From NCBI GenBank assembly GCA_005798445.1, contig SYJG01000062.1:1-44747 (forward strand): a stretch of 44,747 nucleotides of DNA, read 5' to 3'. The notes under the pieces were generated by a model, which saw only the letters and a list, made by a program, of their open reading frames with translations, was not told where the DNA came from and searched no databases. The position numbers were made by a program, and so were the translations under genes. The stretch comes from Planctomyces sp. Lineage in GTDB: Bacteria; Planctomycetota; Planctomycetia; Planctomycetales; Planctomycetaceae. Positions 1-8,327 of the stretch are shown here, piece by piece. Numbering within the stretch: the first letter of the stretch is position 1; every line of letters starts with the position of its first letter.

Positions 1-461
1 ACTCGCTGCTGCTCGCCGCCGGAGAGTTCCGTCGGCCGGTGAGGCGCGCGAGGCGTCAATCCAACCGCATCGAGCGCGGCCAACGCTCGCTGTTGTCGAT
101 CTTTCGGAGTCTGTCCCGAAAAGACAAGCGGCAGCTCAACGTTCTGCAACGCGGTGCGTCTCAGGATCAGGTTGTATGACTGAAAAACTACTCCAACCGT
201 GCCGGAGCGATACGCCGCCATCTGTCCCGAATCCGACGAGTGCAACGGCAACCCCGCGACGACGAGCGATCCGGACGACGGCTGATCCAACCCCGCCAGC
301 AAATTGAGCAACGTCGATTTCCCAGATCCCGACTTCCCCAGCAACGCCGCCAACTCACCTCGCCGCAGCGTGAACGAGACATCGCACAGTGCTGTGACCG
401 GCGTCTTGCCGTTGTAAATCTTGGCAAGCTTCTCCGCTTGAATCAGGATGTCGTTCGTCAA
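1..461 (-). CDS. ABC transporter ATP-binding protein, LolD/MacB type (partial, C-terminus outside window)
   Basis: The first 153 residues of an ABC ATPase are visible; the rest lies beyond the left edge. Walker A GKSGSGKST is at residues 42-50, the Q-loop glutamine in VVFQSYNLI is near residue 94, and the signature LSGGEQQR is at 146-153. Walker B and the His switch are outside the window. The Q-loop context and short N-terminus fit the LolD/MacB/FtsE group, which powers lipoprotein release or MacB-type export; that subfamily call is family knowledge. The start is TTG at 461 (MTNDILIQAEKLAKIYNG) with GGAGAGG just upstream; no ATG fits. It starts 21 bp after the stop of the upstream DUF1501 gene, so the two are probably co-transcribed, although the functional link is unclear. 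Confidence 0.93.
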   Translation of the reverse strand, partial: MTNDILIQAEKLAKIYNGKTPVTALCDVSFTLRRGELAALLGKSGSGKSTLLNLLAGLDQPSSGSLVVAGLPLHSSDSGQMAAYRSGTVGVVFQSYNLILRRTALQNVELPLVFSGQTPKDRQQRALAALDAVGLTPRAPHRPTELSGGEQQR

Positions 462-482
462 TGGCCTCTCCGCAGTGGTTCT

Positions 483-1865
483 CTATGCCAGCTCGGTGAT
501 TCGAGTCGAGTCGTCCAGGAGGTGCATCGGTCGGCCGCTGGGGTGCTGATAGGTGGAGTGGTCGGGATCGATGCCCAGGAAATGATAGAGCGTCGCGAAG
601 ACGTTCTGCGGGGTGTAGGCCTTGCTCGTCGGACGTTCGGCGCGGGCGTCGGTTTGGCCGATGACCTGACCGGTGCGGAAGCCCCCTCCAGAAAAGAGAG
701 CGAAGCCAGTTCGCGGCCAGTGGTCCCGTCCGCCGGCGAAGTTGATGCGCGGAGTGCGGCCGAACTCGCCCCACACGACGACCGCTACGTCCTTGTCCAG
801 GCCGCGCTGATAGAGGTCGGTGATCAGCGCGTAGATCGAGCGGTCATATACGGGGAGCTTCTCGCGCAGCCTCTCGAAGACGTTGCCTTCGGGCGAGGCG
901 GCGTTGACTTTGCCGTGATCGTCCCAGCCTCCTTCGGTCAGCGTGATGAACGGCACACCCGCCTCGGCCAGTCGTCGAGCCAGCAGGAACCGCGAGGCAT
1001 GCCAAGTGTGGCCTGCTTGGTAATACAGCTTGAATTTCGTGTCGGCTCCGTAGAGCGCCCGCGTCTCTGGCGACTCCTGTTCGATGTCGAAGGCGTTGCG
1101 GACTGCGGCTGACGTCAGCATGTCAACGGCCTTCGCGTTGTAGTAATCGACCGCCTCCAACTGGTTCGTGGCATCCAGATCGCGGCGCAGTTGGTCAAAT
1201 GTGCGACGCAACGACTGACGGTCGCCGAAACGGCTCAGTCCGACTTCTTTCCTCAACTCCAGGTTCCCGACCACTTCCCCTTTCGGCTCAAACGGAGCAT
1301 GCGCCGGGCCGAGGTACATCGGCACTTCCGCCGCAGCGACGTTGTAGAAGTCGCTCCCGCCGAGACTGATGTAGTTCGGCAACAGCGAACGCTCGTCGCT
1401 GCGCAACTTGCTGATGATCGAACCGACCGCCGGACGAATCGGCGGCGAAAGGAACGGTGCGTTCGGAGCCGCCGGAAACGCCGTGTAAACCTCCTGCATC
1501 TGGTGATCGCCCTGAGTGAACGTCAGGTTGCGAACCACCGCCAGCTTGTCGGCGATCTTCGTCTGCAACGGCATCAGCTCGCAGATGTCAAGACCGGGAA
1601 GATTCGTGGCGATCGGCCGGAACTCACCCCGGTATTCGGCGGGAGCGTCCGGCTTCATGTCGTACATGTCGATGTGACTTGGGCCACCAGGGAGGCAGAT
1701 GAGAATGATCGACTTCGGAATGTTCGGTGACGCGCCCACCTCAGCCCGCAGCCGCAACAGGTCCGCCAGACCGAAGCCGCCGAATCCCAACGCTCCCGCT
1801 TTGAGAAAATTGCGGCGGCTCACGCCATCACAGAACGAGGTTCGCGATCCGGAGAGAGTCAACAT
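483..1865 (-). CDS. DUF1501 family exported protein (Tat leader)
   Basis: A 460-aa DUF1501 protein, a family with an alkaline-phosphatase/sulfatase-like fold that is abundant in planctomycetes and has no settled reaction. Visible are a twin-arginine leader (SRRNFLKAGALGFGGFGLAD, residues 16-35), the N-terminal block LICLPGGPSHIDMYDMKP, the block VVVWGEFGRTPRINFAGGRD, and the C-terminal FLGIDPDHSTYQHPSGRPMH. The ATG at 1865 was chosen because it puts the leader at the N-terminus and has AGGA at good spacing; the longer open frame to 1958 would overlap the upstream gene. It lies 61 bp downstream of a second DUF1501 gene on the same strand, and the ABC ATPase follows. Export by Tat to the periplasm is inferred from the leader. 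Confidence 0.93.
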   Translation of the reverse strand: MLTLSGSRTSFCDGVSRRNFLKAGALGFGGFGLADLLRLRAEVGASPNIPKSIILICLPGGPSHIDMYDMKPDAPAEYRGEFRPIATNLPGLDICELMPLQTKIADKLAVVRNLTFTQGDHQMQEVYTAFPAAPNAPFLSPPIRPAVGSIISKLRSDERSLLPNYISLGGSDFYNVAAAEVPMYLGPAHAPFEPKGEVVGNLELRKEVGLSRFGDRQSLRRTFDQLRRDLDATNQLEAVDYYNAKAVDMLTSAAVRNAFDIEQESPETRALYGADTKFKLYYQAGHTWHASRFLLARRLAEAGVPFITLTEGGWDDHGKVNAASPEGNVFERLREKLPVYDRSIYALITDLYQRGLDKDVAVVVWGEFGRTPRINFAGGRDHWPRTGFALFSGGGFRTGQVIGQTDARAERPTSKAYTPQNVFATLYHFLGIDPDHSTYQHPSGRPMHLLDDSTRITELA

Positions 1866-1926
1866 GACAAAGTCCTGGCGGGACGAAGAACCTTTGGCGT
1901 TGCTGTCATCGGCTGACAGACGCCTC

Positions 1927-3387
1927 TCACGCGAGGATCTCCTTGACCACGTTGCCATGCACGTCGGTCAGGCGGAAATCTCGGCCTTGGAAACGGTAGG
2001 TCAGCTTTTCGTGGTCGAGGCCCAGGCAATGCAGCAGCGTGGCGTTGAGGTCGTGGACGTGCATTGGCTTCTCGGTGATGTTGTACGAGAAATCGTCGGT
2101 CTCGCCGTGGACGAGTCCCTTCTTCATGCCGCCGCCGGCAAACCACATCGTGAAGTTGCGCGGGTGATGGTCGCGGCCGTAGTTGTCTTTGGTCAGCGTT
2201 CCCTGGCTGTAGACGGTACGGCCAAACTCGCCACCCCAGACGACCAGCGTATCGTCGAGCATTCCGCGCTGCTTCAAGTCTTTGACCAGCGCGGCAGCGG
2301 GACGATCGGCGGCCTTCGTCAGTTGGCGGATGCTGCCGGGGAGGGCACCGTGATGGTCCCAGCCGCGCAGGAAGACTTGCGTGTAGCGGACGCCACGCTC
2401 GGCCATACGTCGCGCGAGCAGGCAGTTGTAGGCGAACGTGCCAGGGTCGGTGACTTCCGGGCCGTACATGTCGAGCACATGCTTCGGCTCGTTCGAGATG
2501 TCGGTCAGCTCCGGCACCGAAGTCTGCATCCGAAACGCCATTTCGTATTGCGCGATGCGCGTGTTGATTTCCGGATCGCCCACTTCCACGAACCGCTTTT
2601 GATTCAGCTTGGCCAAACCGTCGAGCATCTTGCGTCGCGTTGTCGGATCGACGCCCGCCGGGTTCGAGAGATACAGCACCGGATCGCCCTGCGATCGCAA
2701 TCCGACTCCTTGATGCTTCGTCGGCAGGAAGCCTGAACCCCACAGCCGCGAGAACAACGCTTGCGTCGCCGAACCGGGCGCGATGCGCGACGTGAGCACG
2801 ACGAAGCTCGGCAGGTTCTGATTCGGACTGCCGATGCCGTAAGAAATCCAAGCTCCCGCGCTCGGCCGGCCGGGAAGTTCGCTGCCGGTTTGAATGAACG
2901 TGATCGCCGGGTCGTGGTTGATCGCGTCGGTGTGCATCGACTTCACGATCGTGATGTCGTCCACAATCGAACCGATCTCCGGCAGCAACTCGCTGACGAG
3001 TGCTCCGCTTTCGCCATGCGGCCGGAACTTGAACAGCGTCGGCGCGATCGGGAATCGAGTCTGTCCCGAAGTCATCGTTGTAATCCGTTGCCCGTTGCGG
3101 ACCGACTCCGGCAAGTCTTTGTCGAAGTACTCCTCCATCTTTGGCTTGTAGTCGAAGAGGTCCATCTGCGACGGTCCATCGGCCATGAACAGCCAGATGA
3201 CTCGCTTGGCCGTCGGAGCATGATGAAGTGCCGGTAGGATGCCGGCTGACTCGTTGACGGCTGGTTCGGCCAACAGCGACTGCGGCCTCATCGTCGAGGC
3301 CAACGCCGCTCCGCCGAGTCCGGCGGCGCACTTGCCGAAGAAGTAACGTCGAGTTTCACGTAGTTGATATTCTTGAATCGGGTTCAT
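1927..3387 (-). CDS. DUF1501 family exported protein (Tat leader)
   Basis: A 486-aa DUF1501 protein. The leader is Tat-like ([20 protein letters not shown]) although the usual RRxFL is RRYFF. Diagnostic blocks seen are [73 protein letters not shown] and the C-terminal [20 protein letters not shown] with the His/Asp residues typical of the family. The start ATG at 3387 has AAGGGACC upstream. It belongs to the long subfamily that normally sits beside a DUF1549/DUF1553 gene; here that partner (4899-8174) is on the same strand but separated by a toxin-antitoxin and nucleotidyltransferase block. The catalytic role is not known; exported hydrolase-like function is inferred. Confidence 0.94.
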   Translation of the reverse strand: MNPIQEYQLRETRRYFFGKCAAGLGGAALASTMRPQSLLAEPAVNESAGILPALHHAPTAKRVIWLFMADGPSQMDLFDYKPKMEEYFDKDLPESVRNGQRITTMTSGQTRFPIAPTLFKFRPHGESGALVSELLPEIGSIVDDITIVKSMHTDAINHDPAITFIQTGSELPGRPSAGAWISYGIGSPNQNLPSFVVLTSRIAPGSATQALFSRLWGSGFLPTKHQGVGLRSQGDPVLYLSNPAGVDPTTRRKMLDGLAKLNQKRFVEVGDPEINTRIAQYEMAFRMQTSVPELTDISNEPKHVLDMYGPEVTDPGTFAYNCLLARRMAERGVRYTQVFLRGWDHHGALPGSIRQLTKAADRPAAALVKDLKQRGMLDDTLVVWGGEFGRTVYSQGTLTKDNYGRDHHPRNFTMWFAGGGMKKGLVHGETDDFSYNITEKPMHVHDLNATLLHCLGLDHEKLTYRFQGRDFRLTDVHGNVVKEILA

Positions 3388-3427
3388 GGTTTGGTCCCTT
3401 GTGGGTGATTTGTTGGGAATTGGCAGA

Positions 3428-3492
3428 CTCCGTGTCCTCCGTGCCTCTGTGTTTCATTTTCTAAAAAACACAGAGACACAGAGGACACGGAG
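3428..3492. repeat. Long palindrome, 27-nt arms (CTCCGTGTCCTC type)
   Basis: Arms at 3428-3454 and 3466-3492 surround an 11-nt loop. They differ at two positions, which are C-A mismatches in a plus-strand transcript but G-U wobbles in a minus-strand transcript, so the full 27-bp stem forms only in minus-strand RNA. That is the direction of both flanking genes. It sits between the stop of the nucleotidyltransferase gene and the start of the DUF1501 gene. It could act as a terminator or processing site; there is no U-tract directly after it. Confidence 0.85.
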
Positions 3493-3500
3493 AGATTGGG

Positions 3501-4091
3501 TCATCCGTCTGGCGTGTCGATCAACTGTTGCAGTCGTTCGGCATGTTGCGGGCACAACCGCGAGCACCAGGATTGGTCGATCAGGCCGATGCCGAGCAAG
3601 TCTCGCAAATGTGTTCGGTCTTTGTCGCGGTACGAATTCAGTTTCATCACTACGAGCGCATCGAGCGACACAACTAGGTAATCGTTTGCGGGAACCGCTT
3701 CAGTCACATCGGCGGTGGGTAGCGGATACGAGTCTTTGACCTTCTCATTCGCAAACAGCAGATGCAGGCCACGGCTGGGTTTGCCGTCTGGGCCGTCGAT
3801 GAAAACGTGAACGCCGTTTACGAAGGCGTACTCAAAGCCGACACCTTCCAGAGCCTGCTTGATCGCCTCGAAATCCGAACGGCGAACCAGGATATCCACG
3901 TCGTTCGTATTGCGAACCGCGTCCTCATCAACGCGAGCGACCCAGGCTGCGACGGCGTTGCCTCCGGCGACGGCATAGGGAATGCCGGCCTGTTCCAACG
4001 CGGCGGCGGCACGACATGCACGTTCCTTAACGGCTTCGACAGCGTTGATCATCCTTTGCCAAGAGAAATCGTGAAGTACCAACGACGACAT
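3501..4091 (-). CDS. Nucleotidyltransferase-fold protein
   Basis: A 196-aa protein with the signature of small nucleotidyltransferases: AVAGGNAVAAW at residues 40-50, then NTNDVDILVRR at 61-71, which carries the two acidic metal ligands D64 and D66. The C-terminal half (SLDALVVMKLNSYRDKDRTH) also fits this group, where a Lys/Arg-rich helix follows. Some relatives are MNT- or AbiEii-type toxins and others are uncharacterised chromosomal proteins. Start ATG at 4091 has GAGG at good spacing and lies 3 bp after the stop of the upstream 80-aa gene, implying a two-gene unit. It follows a MazF pair on the same strand, which hints at a conflict or stress role, but no target can be read from the sequence. 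Confidence 0.8.
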   Translation of the reverse strand: MSSLVLHDFSWQRMINAVEAVKERACRAAAALEQAGIPYAVAGGNAVAAWVARVDEDAVRNTNDVDILVRRSDFEAIKQALEGVGFEYAFVNGVHVFIDGPDGKPSRGLHLLFANEKVKDSYPLPTADVTEAVPANDYLVVSLDALVVMKLNSYRDKDRTHLRDLLGIGLIDQSWCSRLCPQHAERLQQLIDTPDG

Positions 4092-4094
4092 GAT

Positions 4095-4337
4095 TCAACC
4101 TCGCTCCCGTCGTGGCTTCTTGGTTCCGTTTGTCGTGAAGCTGTTGACGCTTTCGTGGTCAAACCACGTCGGCGTGCCATCGGCCGAGACGAAGATCGCC
4201 GTTCCCGCTCGCACGATCAGGGCTTCGGGATGATCGACTTCGACGCGATCTCCGTTCAACAGTTCGACAACGAACGGACGGAACGGCGCTCGCCGATGGA
4301 GTTGTTGCAGAACACGTTCAAATGTGGCGCGAACCAT
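4095..4337 (-). CDS. Small conserved-type hypothetical protein (80 aa)
   Basis: Unrecognised by function. The protein is soluble, with no signal peptide or membrane segment. Its core, FRPFVVELLNGDRVEVDHPE, followed by a short beta-rich stretch ending in DGTPTWFDHESVNSF, looks like a small beta-sheet domain. The gene has AAGGA upstream of ATG 4337, starts 14 bp after the stop of mazF and ends 3 bp before the nucleotidyltransferase, so it is translated as part of the same unit. It might be a partner or regulator of the nucleotidyltransferase; this is inference from spacing alone. Confidence 0.72.
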   Translation of the reverse strand: MVRATFERVLQQLHRRAPFRPFVVELLNGDRVEVDHPEALIVRAGTAIFVSADGTPTWFDHESVNSFTTNGTKKPRRERG

Positions 4338-4351
4338 GATTGATCCTTCGA

Positions 4352-4696
4352 TCAGACGAGATCCAAGATCGTCTTCAATGCCGCATCAACTTCGTTCATT
4401 CGTTCCTGGGAAAGTAGACCAATCCGAGACTGCAATCGTTGTTTATCGACGACTCGGATTTGCTCGCAGAGGATGACTCCGTCGTGAGTCGTCCCTCCGT
4501 CGCTTGCCGTGATCGCGACATGGCTTTTCAACTGTCGGTGACGAATTCTGGTCGTCAGCGGGACGATGATCGTATGCGGGCTGACGGCGTTGGCCTTATC
4601 CATTTGCACGACAAGAACTGGACGGCGGCCCGATTGTTCGGTCCCTTTCGTCGGAGCCAGGTCGGCCCACCAGAGTTCGCCGCGCGTGATCACCAT
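4352..4696 (-). CDS. mazF: MazF/PemK-type mRNA interferase toxin
   Basis: A 114-aa protein of full MazF length. The motifs are in place: TRGELWWADLAPTKGTEQSG at residues 4-23, RRPVLVVQ at 24-31 with the conserved Arg, and IIVPLTTR with the Thr used in RNA cleavage. The family cuts single-stranded mRNA at short sequence motifs; the motif recognised here cannot be read. The start codon overlaps the end of the upstream antitoxin gene by 7 bp (ATGGTGA), the usual arrangement for translational coupling in toxin-antitoxin pairs. It lies inside a minus-strand gene run downstream of a DUF1549/DUF1553 gene. The toxin appears intact. Confidence 0.92.
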   Translation of the reverse strand: MVITRGELWWADLAPTKGTEQSGRRPVLVVQMDKANAVSPHTIIVPLTTRIRHRQLKSHVAITASDGGTTHDGVILCEQIRVVDKQRLQSRIGLLSQERMNEVDAALKTILDLV

Positions 4697-4893
4697 TGAA
4701 TGGCCCCCTGCGCGAGCAACTCCTCGTAGTCGGCCAGTGTTTCTGAATAGTCACCCAATTCGGCCAGCGAATCCGTTTCGTCAGGAACCATGATTGTCAC
4801 CATGACTCGGACGGGATGGCTCGGCAGCTCCGATGCTGGCAATGACAGGTGACTGTCGGGATGCAGAACAGATTCCAAAGTTCGGTAGGTCAT
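4690..4893 (-). CDS. Probable antitoxin of the MazF-type toxin
   Basis: A 67-aa protein directly upstream of, and overlapping, mazF. The N-terminal half (MTYRTLESVLHPDSHLSLPA) could be a short DNA-binding beta-element, and the C-terminal half is strongly acidic (DETDSLAELGDYSETLADYE), as expected for the flexible toxin-binding tail of MazE-like antitoxins. No clear AbrB or RHH match was recognised, so the identity rests mainly on position, size and charge. Start ATG at 4893 lies 5 bp after the stop of the DUF1549/DUF1553 gene, with AAAGAG overlapping that gene's last codons, so its translation may be coupled to it. Confidence 0.8.
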   Translation of the reverse strand: MTYRTLESVLHPDSHLSLPASELPSHPVRVMVTIMVPDETDSLAELGDYSETLADYEELLAQGAIQW

Positions 4894-4898
4894 ATTGG

Positions 4899-7800
4899 TT
4901 ACTCTTTCGTCAGCGTCTCGTCCAAATTCAGCAGAAGGTTTCCGACCATCGTCATCGCGGCGTACTCGCTGGGGTTGAGCGATTCGTCACGCTTGGATTC
5001 GCCGATGCTGAGGAGTTTGACCGCCTCTTCGGCCTTGCCTTGGTAGTGAGCGTGATGTTCTTGGAAGAGGGCGACGAGGACTTCCAGTTCAGCAGGCGAT
5101 GGCTTGCGGCCGGTGACGAGGCGGAAGCCGTGGGTTAGGCGGTCGGGGTACGTAGAGCCTCCTTCGAGCAACATGCGGCGGGCGAAGTGTCGCGAGGCTT
5201 CGACGTATTGTTCGTCGTTCATTGTTGCGAGTGCTTGCAGCGGCGTGTTCGTTCGCGGGCGTCGCACGGAGCAGACTTCCCGCGAGGGGGCGTCGAACGT
5301 GGTCATCTGGGGCGGGGGCGAGGTTCGTTTCCAAAACGTGTACATGCTGCGGCGATACAGAGCCTCGCCGGCATCTCGTTTGAACGTGCTCGTCGTGCTG
5401 CCGACGAACGCGACCGCTTCCCACAGGCCGTTCGGCTGGTATGGCCTGACGCTTTTGCCTCCGACTTTCTCGACCAGCAGGCCACTGGCGAACAGCGCGG
5501 AGTCCCGAATCACTTCGGCATCAAAACGGAATCGCGAGCCGCGCGCGAGCAGCATGTTTTCGGGATCGCGTTGGTAAAGAGTGGGGAGCGGGGAGTTCGG
5601 AGTGGGGAGTGCGGCCGACGACTGTTTGTAGGTGTTCGACGTCACGATCAGTCGCAGGATGTGTCGCATGTCCCAGTTGCCGACGCTGATCGCGCTCGGC
5701 GCGGGTCTCCCGACCCCGCCGTTCGTTGGACCGGATGTCTCCACCGCGTTCGGGAGACCTGAGGTCGCGGCAGCGGCGGGGTCAGGAGACCCGCGCCGAG
5801 CGCTCTCTTCGAGGGCCGTGAGGAATGTCGGCACCTGAAACTCTGTCGCCAGCCAGTCGAGCAATTCGGGATGCGTCGGCCAATCCCCTTGGACGCCAAA
5901 GTCCTCGGACGTCTTCACGAGACCGCGCCCGAAAAATTGTTGCCAGAAACGATTGACCGTGACGCGCGAGCTCAGCGGATGAGCTGGATCGACCAACCAT
6001 TTCGCCAAGCCAAGCCGATTGACCGGGGCGCCTTCCGGGAGCTTACCGCCGAGAGCGGCCGGGACGCCGTGCGTGACCTTGTCTCCCTTCTTGTTGTACG
6101 CGCCGCGAATCAGGATGTTCGTCTCGCGAAGCTGTGGCATGTCGGCCATCACCATCGTCGAGGGGATGGCCGCGTCGAGATCGGTTCGCTGTTTGTTGAG
6201 CGTTTCGATTTTGGCGTTGAGCGGCGCGAGCACCGGTTGCGACTTCGCGTAGACGTTGGTGAGGAAGTATTCGCGAATCTGTTTCTTCTGGTCGTCGTTC
6301 CGTTTGTCGGCTTCGAGCTTGATCGCGTCGCGGATCGGCTGCGGGACTTTCGATTGGGCTTGAGCCTTCTCGTAAGCCTCCCAGGCGAGCAGCGATTCAA
6401 AGCCGGCTCCGTCTTGAGGAGTGCGAGTGACGATGCCCGCCTTGTCCCAATACATCGTGCCGCCGAACTGCGTGAAAGCCCAGCCGTTCACGAGCTTGCC
6501 GGCTGGCAAACCGACGTGAGCGGCATCGACTTCCAACCGCACCCATTCGCCGAGTTTCGGCAAGTCGCCGAGCCGACGATGTCCGGGCACGTCACCCGCT
6601 CCGAAGGCGATCTTGTCTTCGCCCCAAAAGGCTCGATGTTCCCACTCGCCGTCGTTCCATTGCAGCATGACCGTTTGCGGCGGGTTCGCCGGGTCGAGGT
6701 AGCAGTACGCGAAGAGCTTGTCCCCTTCGCCGACTTTCAGCGGAGTGGTCGCTCCGGTGAAGAAGTGCTGAGACATCGCGGCCCCGGAGCGTTTGGTGGA
6801 CTTCTCGCCGGAGAAGACAGGTGCCGGCTTCGACACGAACTCCCACGGCGAGTCCCCTTGAAGCTGTGCTCCCGATGGAGCGGCGTCGTCGATCCACACG
6901 AATTCTTTCGGTTCACCAGCGGGTTTGCCTTCGACTGGCGCGGGTTCGGTGTATTCGATCTTGGCGACCTCATCGCTGATCTGTTTGCGGACCGTGACTA
7001 GTTCGTCGTCAATCGCTTTGAACTTCGCGGTGTGTTCATTCGACGGCAGCTTGATGACCGGCGGCGGCAGCAGCGCGTTGCCGTCCATCGCCGCGTCGGC
7101 GGTTGAGCCGTAGAAGGCGTAAAGCTGATAGAACTCCTTCTGCGTGATCGGATCAAACTTGTGGTCGTGGCAGACCGCGCACCCGACGGTCAGTCCGAGC
7201 CATACTGTTCCGATCGCCTCGGTGCGATCAACCGCGTACCGGACTTGAACCTCCTCATTGATCGAGCCCCCCTCGCTGGTCGTCACGTTGCAGCGGTTGA
7301 AACCCGACGCAATGCGTTGCTCCATCGTCGCGTTCGGCAACAGGTCGCCCGCGAGTTGCTCGACCGTGAATTGATCGAACGGCACGTTGCGATTGAACGC
7401 CCCGATGACCCAATCGCGGTACGGCCACAGCGAGCGTTCGTTGTCGAGGTGCAACCCGTGCGTGTCGCCGTAGCGCGCCGCGTCGAGCCAGTAGCGCCCC
7501 TGATGCTCACCGTGCCGCGCCGAGTTGAACAGCCGCTCGACGAGCTTGTCGTACGCTTCCGTCGAGTTGTCCGCGACGAACGCATCGACCTCCGCCGGAG
7601 TCGGCGGCAGACCGGTCAGATCGAACGTCAGACGGCGAATCAGAGTGACCTTGTCAGCTTGCGGCGACGGCTTCAGTCCGGTCTTGTCCAACTTTGCGAG
7701 CACGAAGCGATCAATCGGGTTCTTGACCCACGACTCATCGGCCACCTTGGGCAACTCCGGTCGAACCGCCGCGACGAATGACCAATGCGGCTTGTACTCG

Positions 7801-8174
7801 GCCCCTTCGTCGATCCAGCGTTTGAGTTTTTCAACTTGTTCCGCCGAAACCTTCTTGCCGGAACTCGGCGGCGGCATCTTGAGGTCGGCGTTGTCGGTCG
7901 TCAGTCGAGCGATGATTTCGCTTTCCGACCACTTGCCCGCGACGATGCCGCTCTTGCCAGATTCCAGCTTCGCAATGGCTCCGTCGCGTTGATCGAGCCG
8001 CAAGCCGGCCTGCCGCTGCTTTTCATCCGGGCCGTGACACTTGAAGCAATTGTTCGACAGGATCGACCGCACATCGCGGCCAAAGTCGAGTTTCTCAACA
8101 TTTGCGGCGGACGCCACCGAACAGAGACCAACGGATCCGAGCACAACAATGAACCGAGCAAACCAGCGCAACAT
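4899..8174 (-). CDS. PSCyt1-DUF1549-DUF1553 giant exported protein
   Basis: A 1091-aa protein. Order seen: signal peptide (residues 1-23, ending CSVASA), planctomycete cytochrome c-like domain with [13 protein letters not shown] (CxxCH at 43-47), DUF1549 ([18 protein letters not shown] to a second motif [14 protein letters not shown]), an inserted beta-rich region, then DUF1553 ([20 protein letters not shown] to [18 protein letters not shown]). The family is probably periplasmic and may bind heme, with unknown substrate. Start ATG 8174 was chosen for the signal peptide and GAGGA upstream. Two oddities interrupt DUF1553: about 50 extra residues ([15 protein letters not shown] region) encoded by a palindrome at 5693-5802, and [10 protein letters not shown] encoded by a G-rich simple repeat at 5580-5611. 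The frame stays open through both. Confidence 0.93.
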   Translation of the reverse strand: MLRWFARFIVVLGSVGLCSVASAANVEKLDFGRDVRSILSNNCFKCHGPDEKQRQAGLRLDQRDGAIAKLESGKSGIVAGKWSESEIIARLTTDNADLKMPPPSSGKKVSAEQVEKLKRWIDEGAEYKPHWSFVAAVRPELPKVADESWVKNPIDRFVLAKLDKTGLKPSPQADKVTLIRRLTFDLTGLPPTPAEVDAFVADNSTEAYDKLVERLFNSARHGEHQGRYWLDAARYGDTHGLHLDNERSLWPYRDWVIGAFNRNVPFDQFTVEQLAGDLLPNATMEQRIASGFNRCNVTTSEGGSINEEVQVRYAVDRTEAIGTVWLGLTVGCAVCHDHKFDPITQKEFYQLYAFYGSTADAAMDGNALLPPPVIKLPSNEHTAKFKAIDDELVTVRKQISDEVAKIEYTEPAPVEGKPAGEPKEFVWIDDAAPSGAQLQGDSPWEFVSKPAPVFSGEKSTKRSGAAMSQHFFTGATTPLKVGEGDKLFAYCYLDPANPPQTVMLQWNDGEWEHRAFWGEDKIAFGAGDVPGHRRLGDLPKLGEWVRLEVDAAHVGLPAGKLVNGWAFTQFGGTMYWDKAGIVTRTPQDGAGFESLLAWEAYEKAQAQSKVPQPIRDAIKLEADKRNDDQKKQIREYFLTNVYAKSQPVLAPLNAKIETLNKQRTDLDAAIPSTMVMADMPQLRETNILIRGAYNKKGDKVTHGVPAALGGKLPEGAPVNRLGLAKWLVDPAHPLSSRVTVNRFWQQFFGRGLVKTSEDFGVQGDWPTHPELLDWLATEFQVPTFLTALEESARRGSPDPAAAATSGLPNAVETSGPTNGGVGRPAPSAISVGNWDMRHILRLIVTSNTYKQSSAALPTPNSPLPTLYQRDPENMLLARGSRFRFDAEVIRDSALFASGLLVEKVGGKSVRPYQPNGLWEAVAFVGSTTSTFKRDAGEALYRRSMYTFWKRTSPPPQMTTFDAPSREVCSVRRPRTNTPLQALATMNDEQYVEASRHFARRMLLEGGSTYPDRLTHGFRLVTGRKPSPAELEVLVALFQEHHAHYQGKAEEAVKLLSIGESKRDESLNPSEYAAMTMVGNLLLNLDETLTKE
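5580..5611. repeat. Low-complexity GTGGGGAG-type repeat inside coding sequence
   Basis: Imperfect units of GTGGGGAGCGGGGAGTTCGG lie in frame in the DUF1553 domain and encode [10 protein letters not shown] just after the motif TSNTYKQS. The length keeps the reading frame. Confidence 0.8.
5693..5802. repeat. Palindromic element inside the DUF1553 coding region
   Basis: Arms of 29 nt at 5693-5721 and 5774-5802 match at 28 positions (CGCTCGGCGCGGGTCTCC and its complement). The spacer holds further inverted copies of GGTCTCCCGA. It is read through in frame and yields a Pro/Ala/Gly/Ser-rich segment absent from the usual domain pattern. Confidence 0.9.
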
Positions 8175-8327
8175 CGGGATGTCCTCATGCAAGGTAGGCA
8201 AGTCTCGCGACCGATCAGACATCGGCTGCGGAAGGTGCCAGATTCTAGCCGAGGACAACAACCAACCGAAAGTGGCTTGTGCGACCCTATTGCTGAAGTC
8301 CGCCATCGGGCCTGCCCCGGTGGCGGT

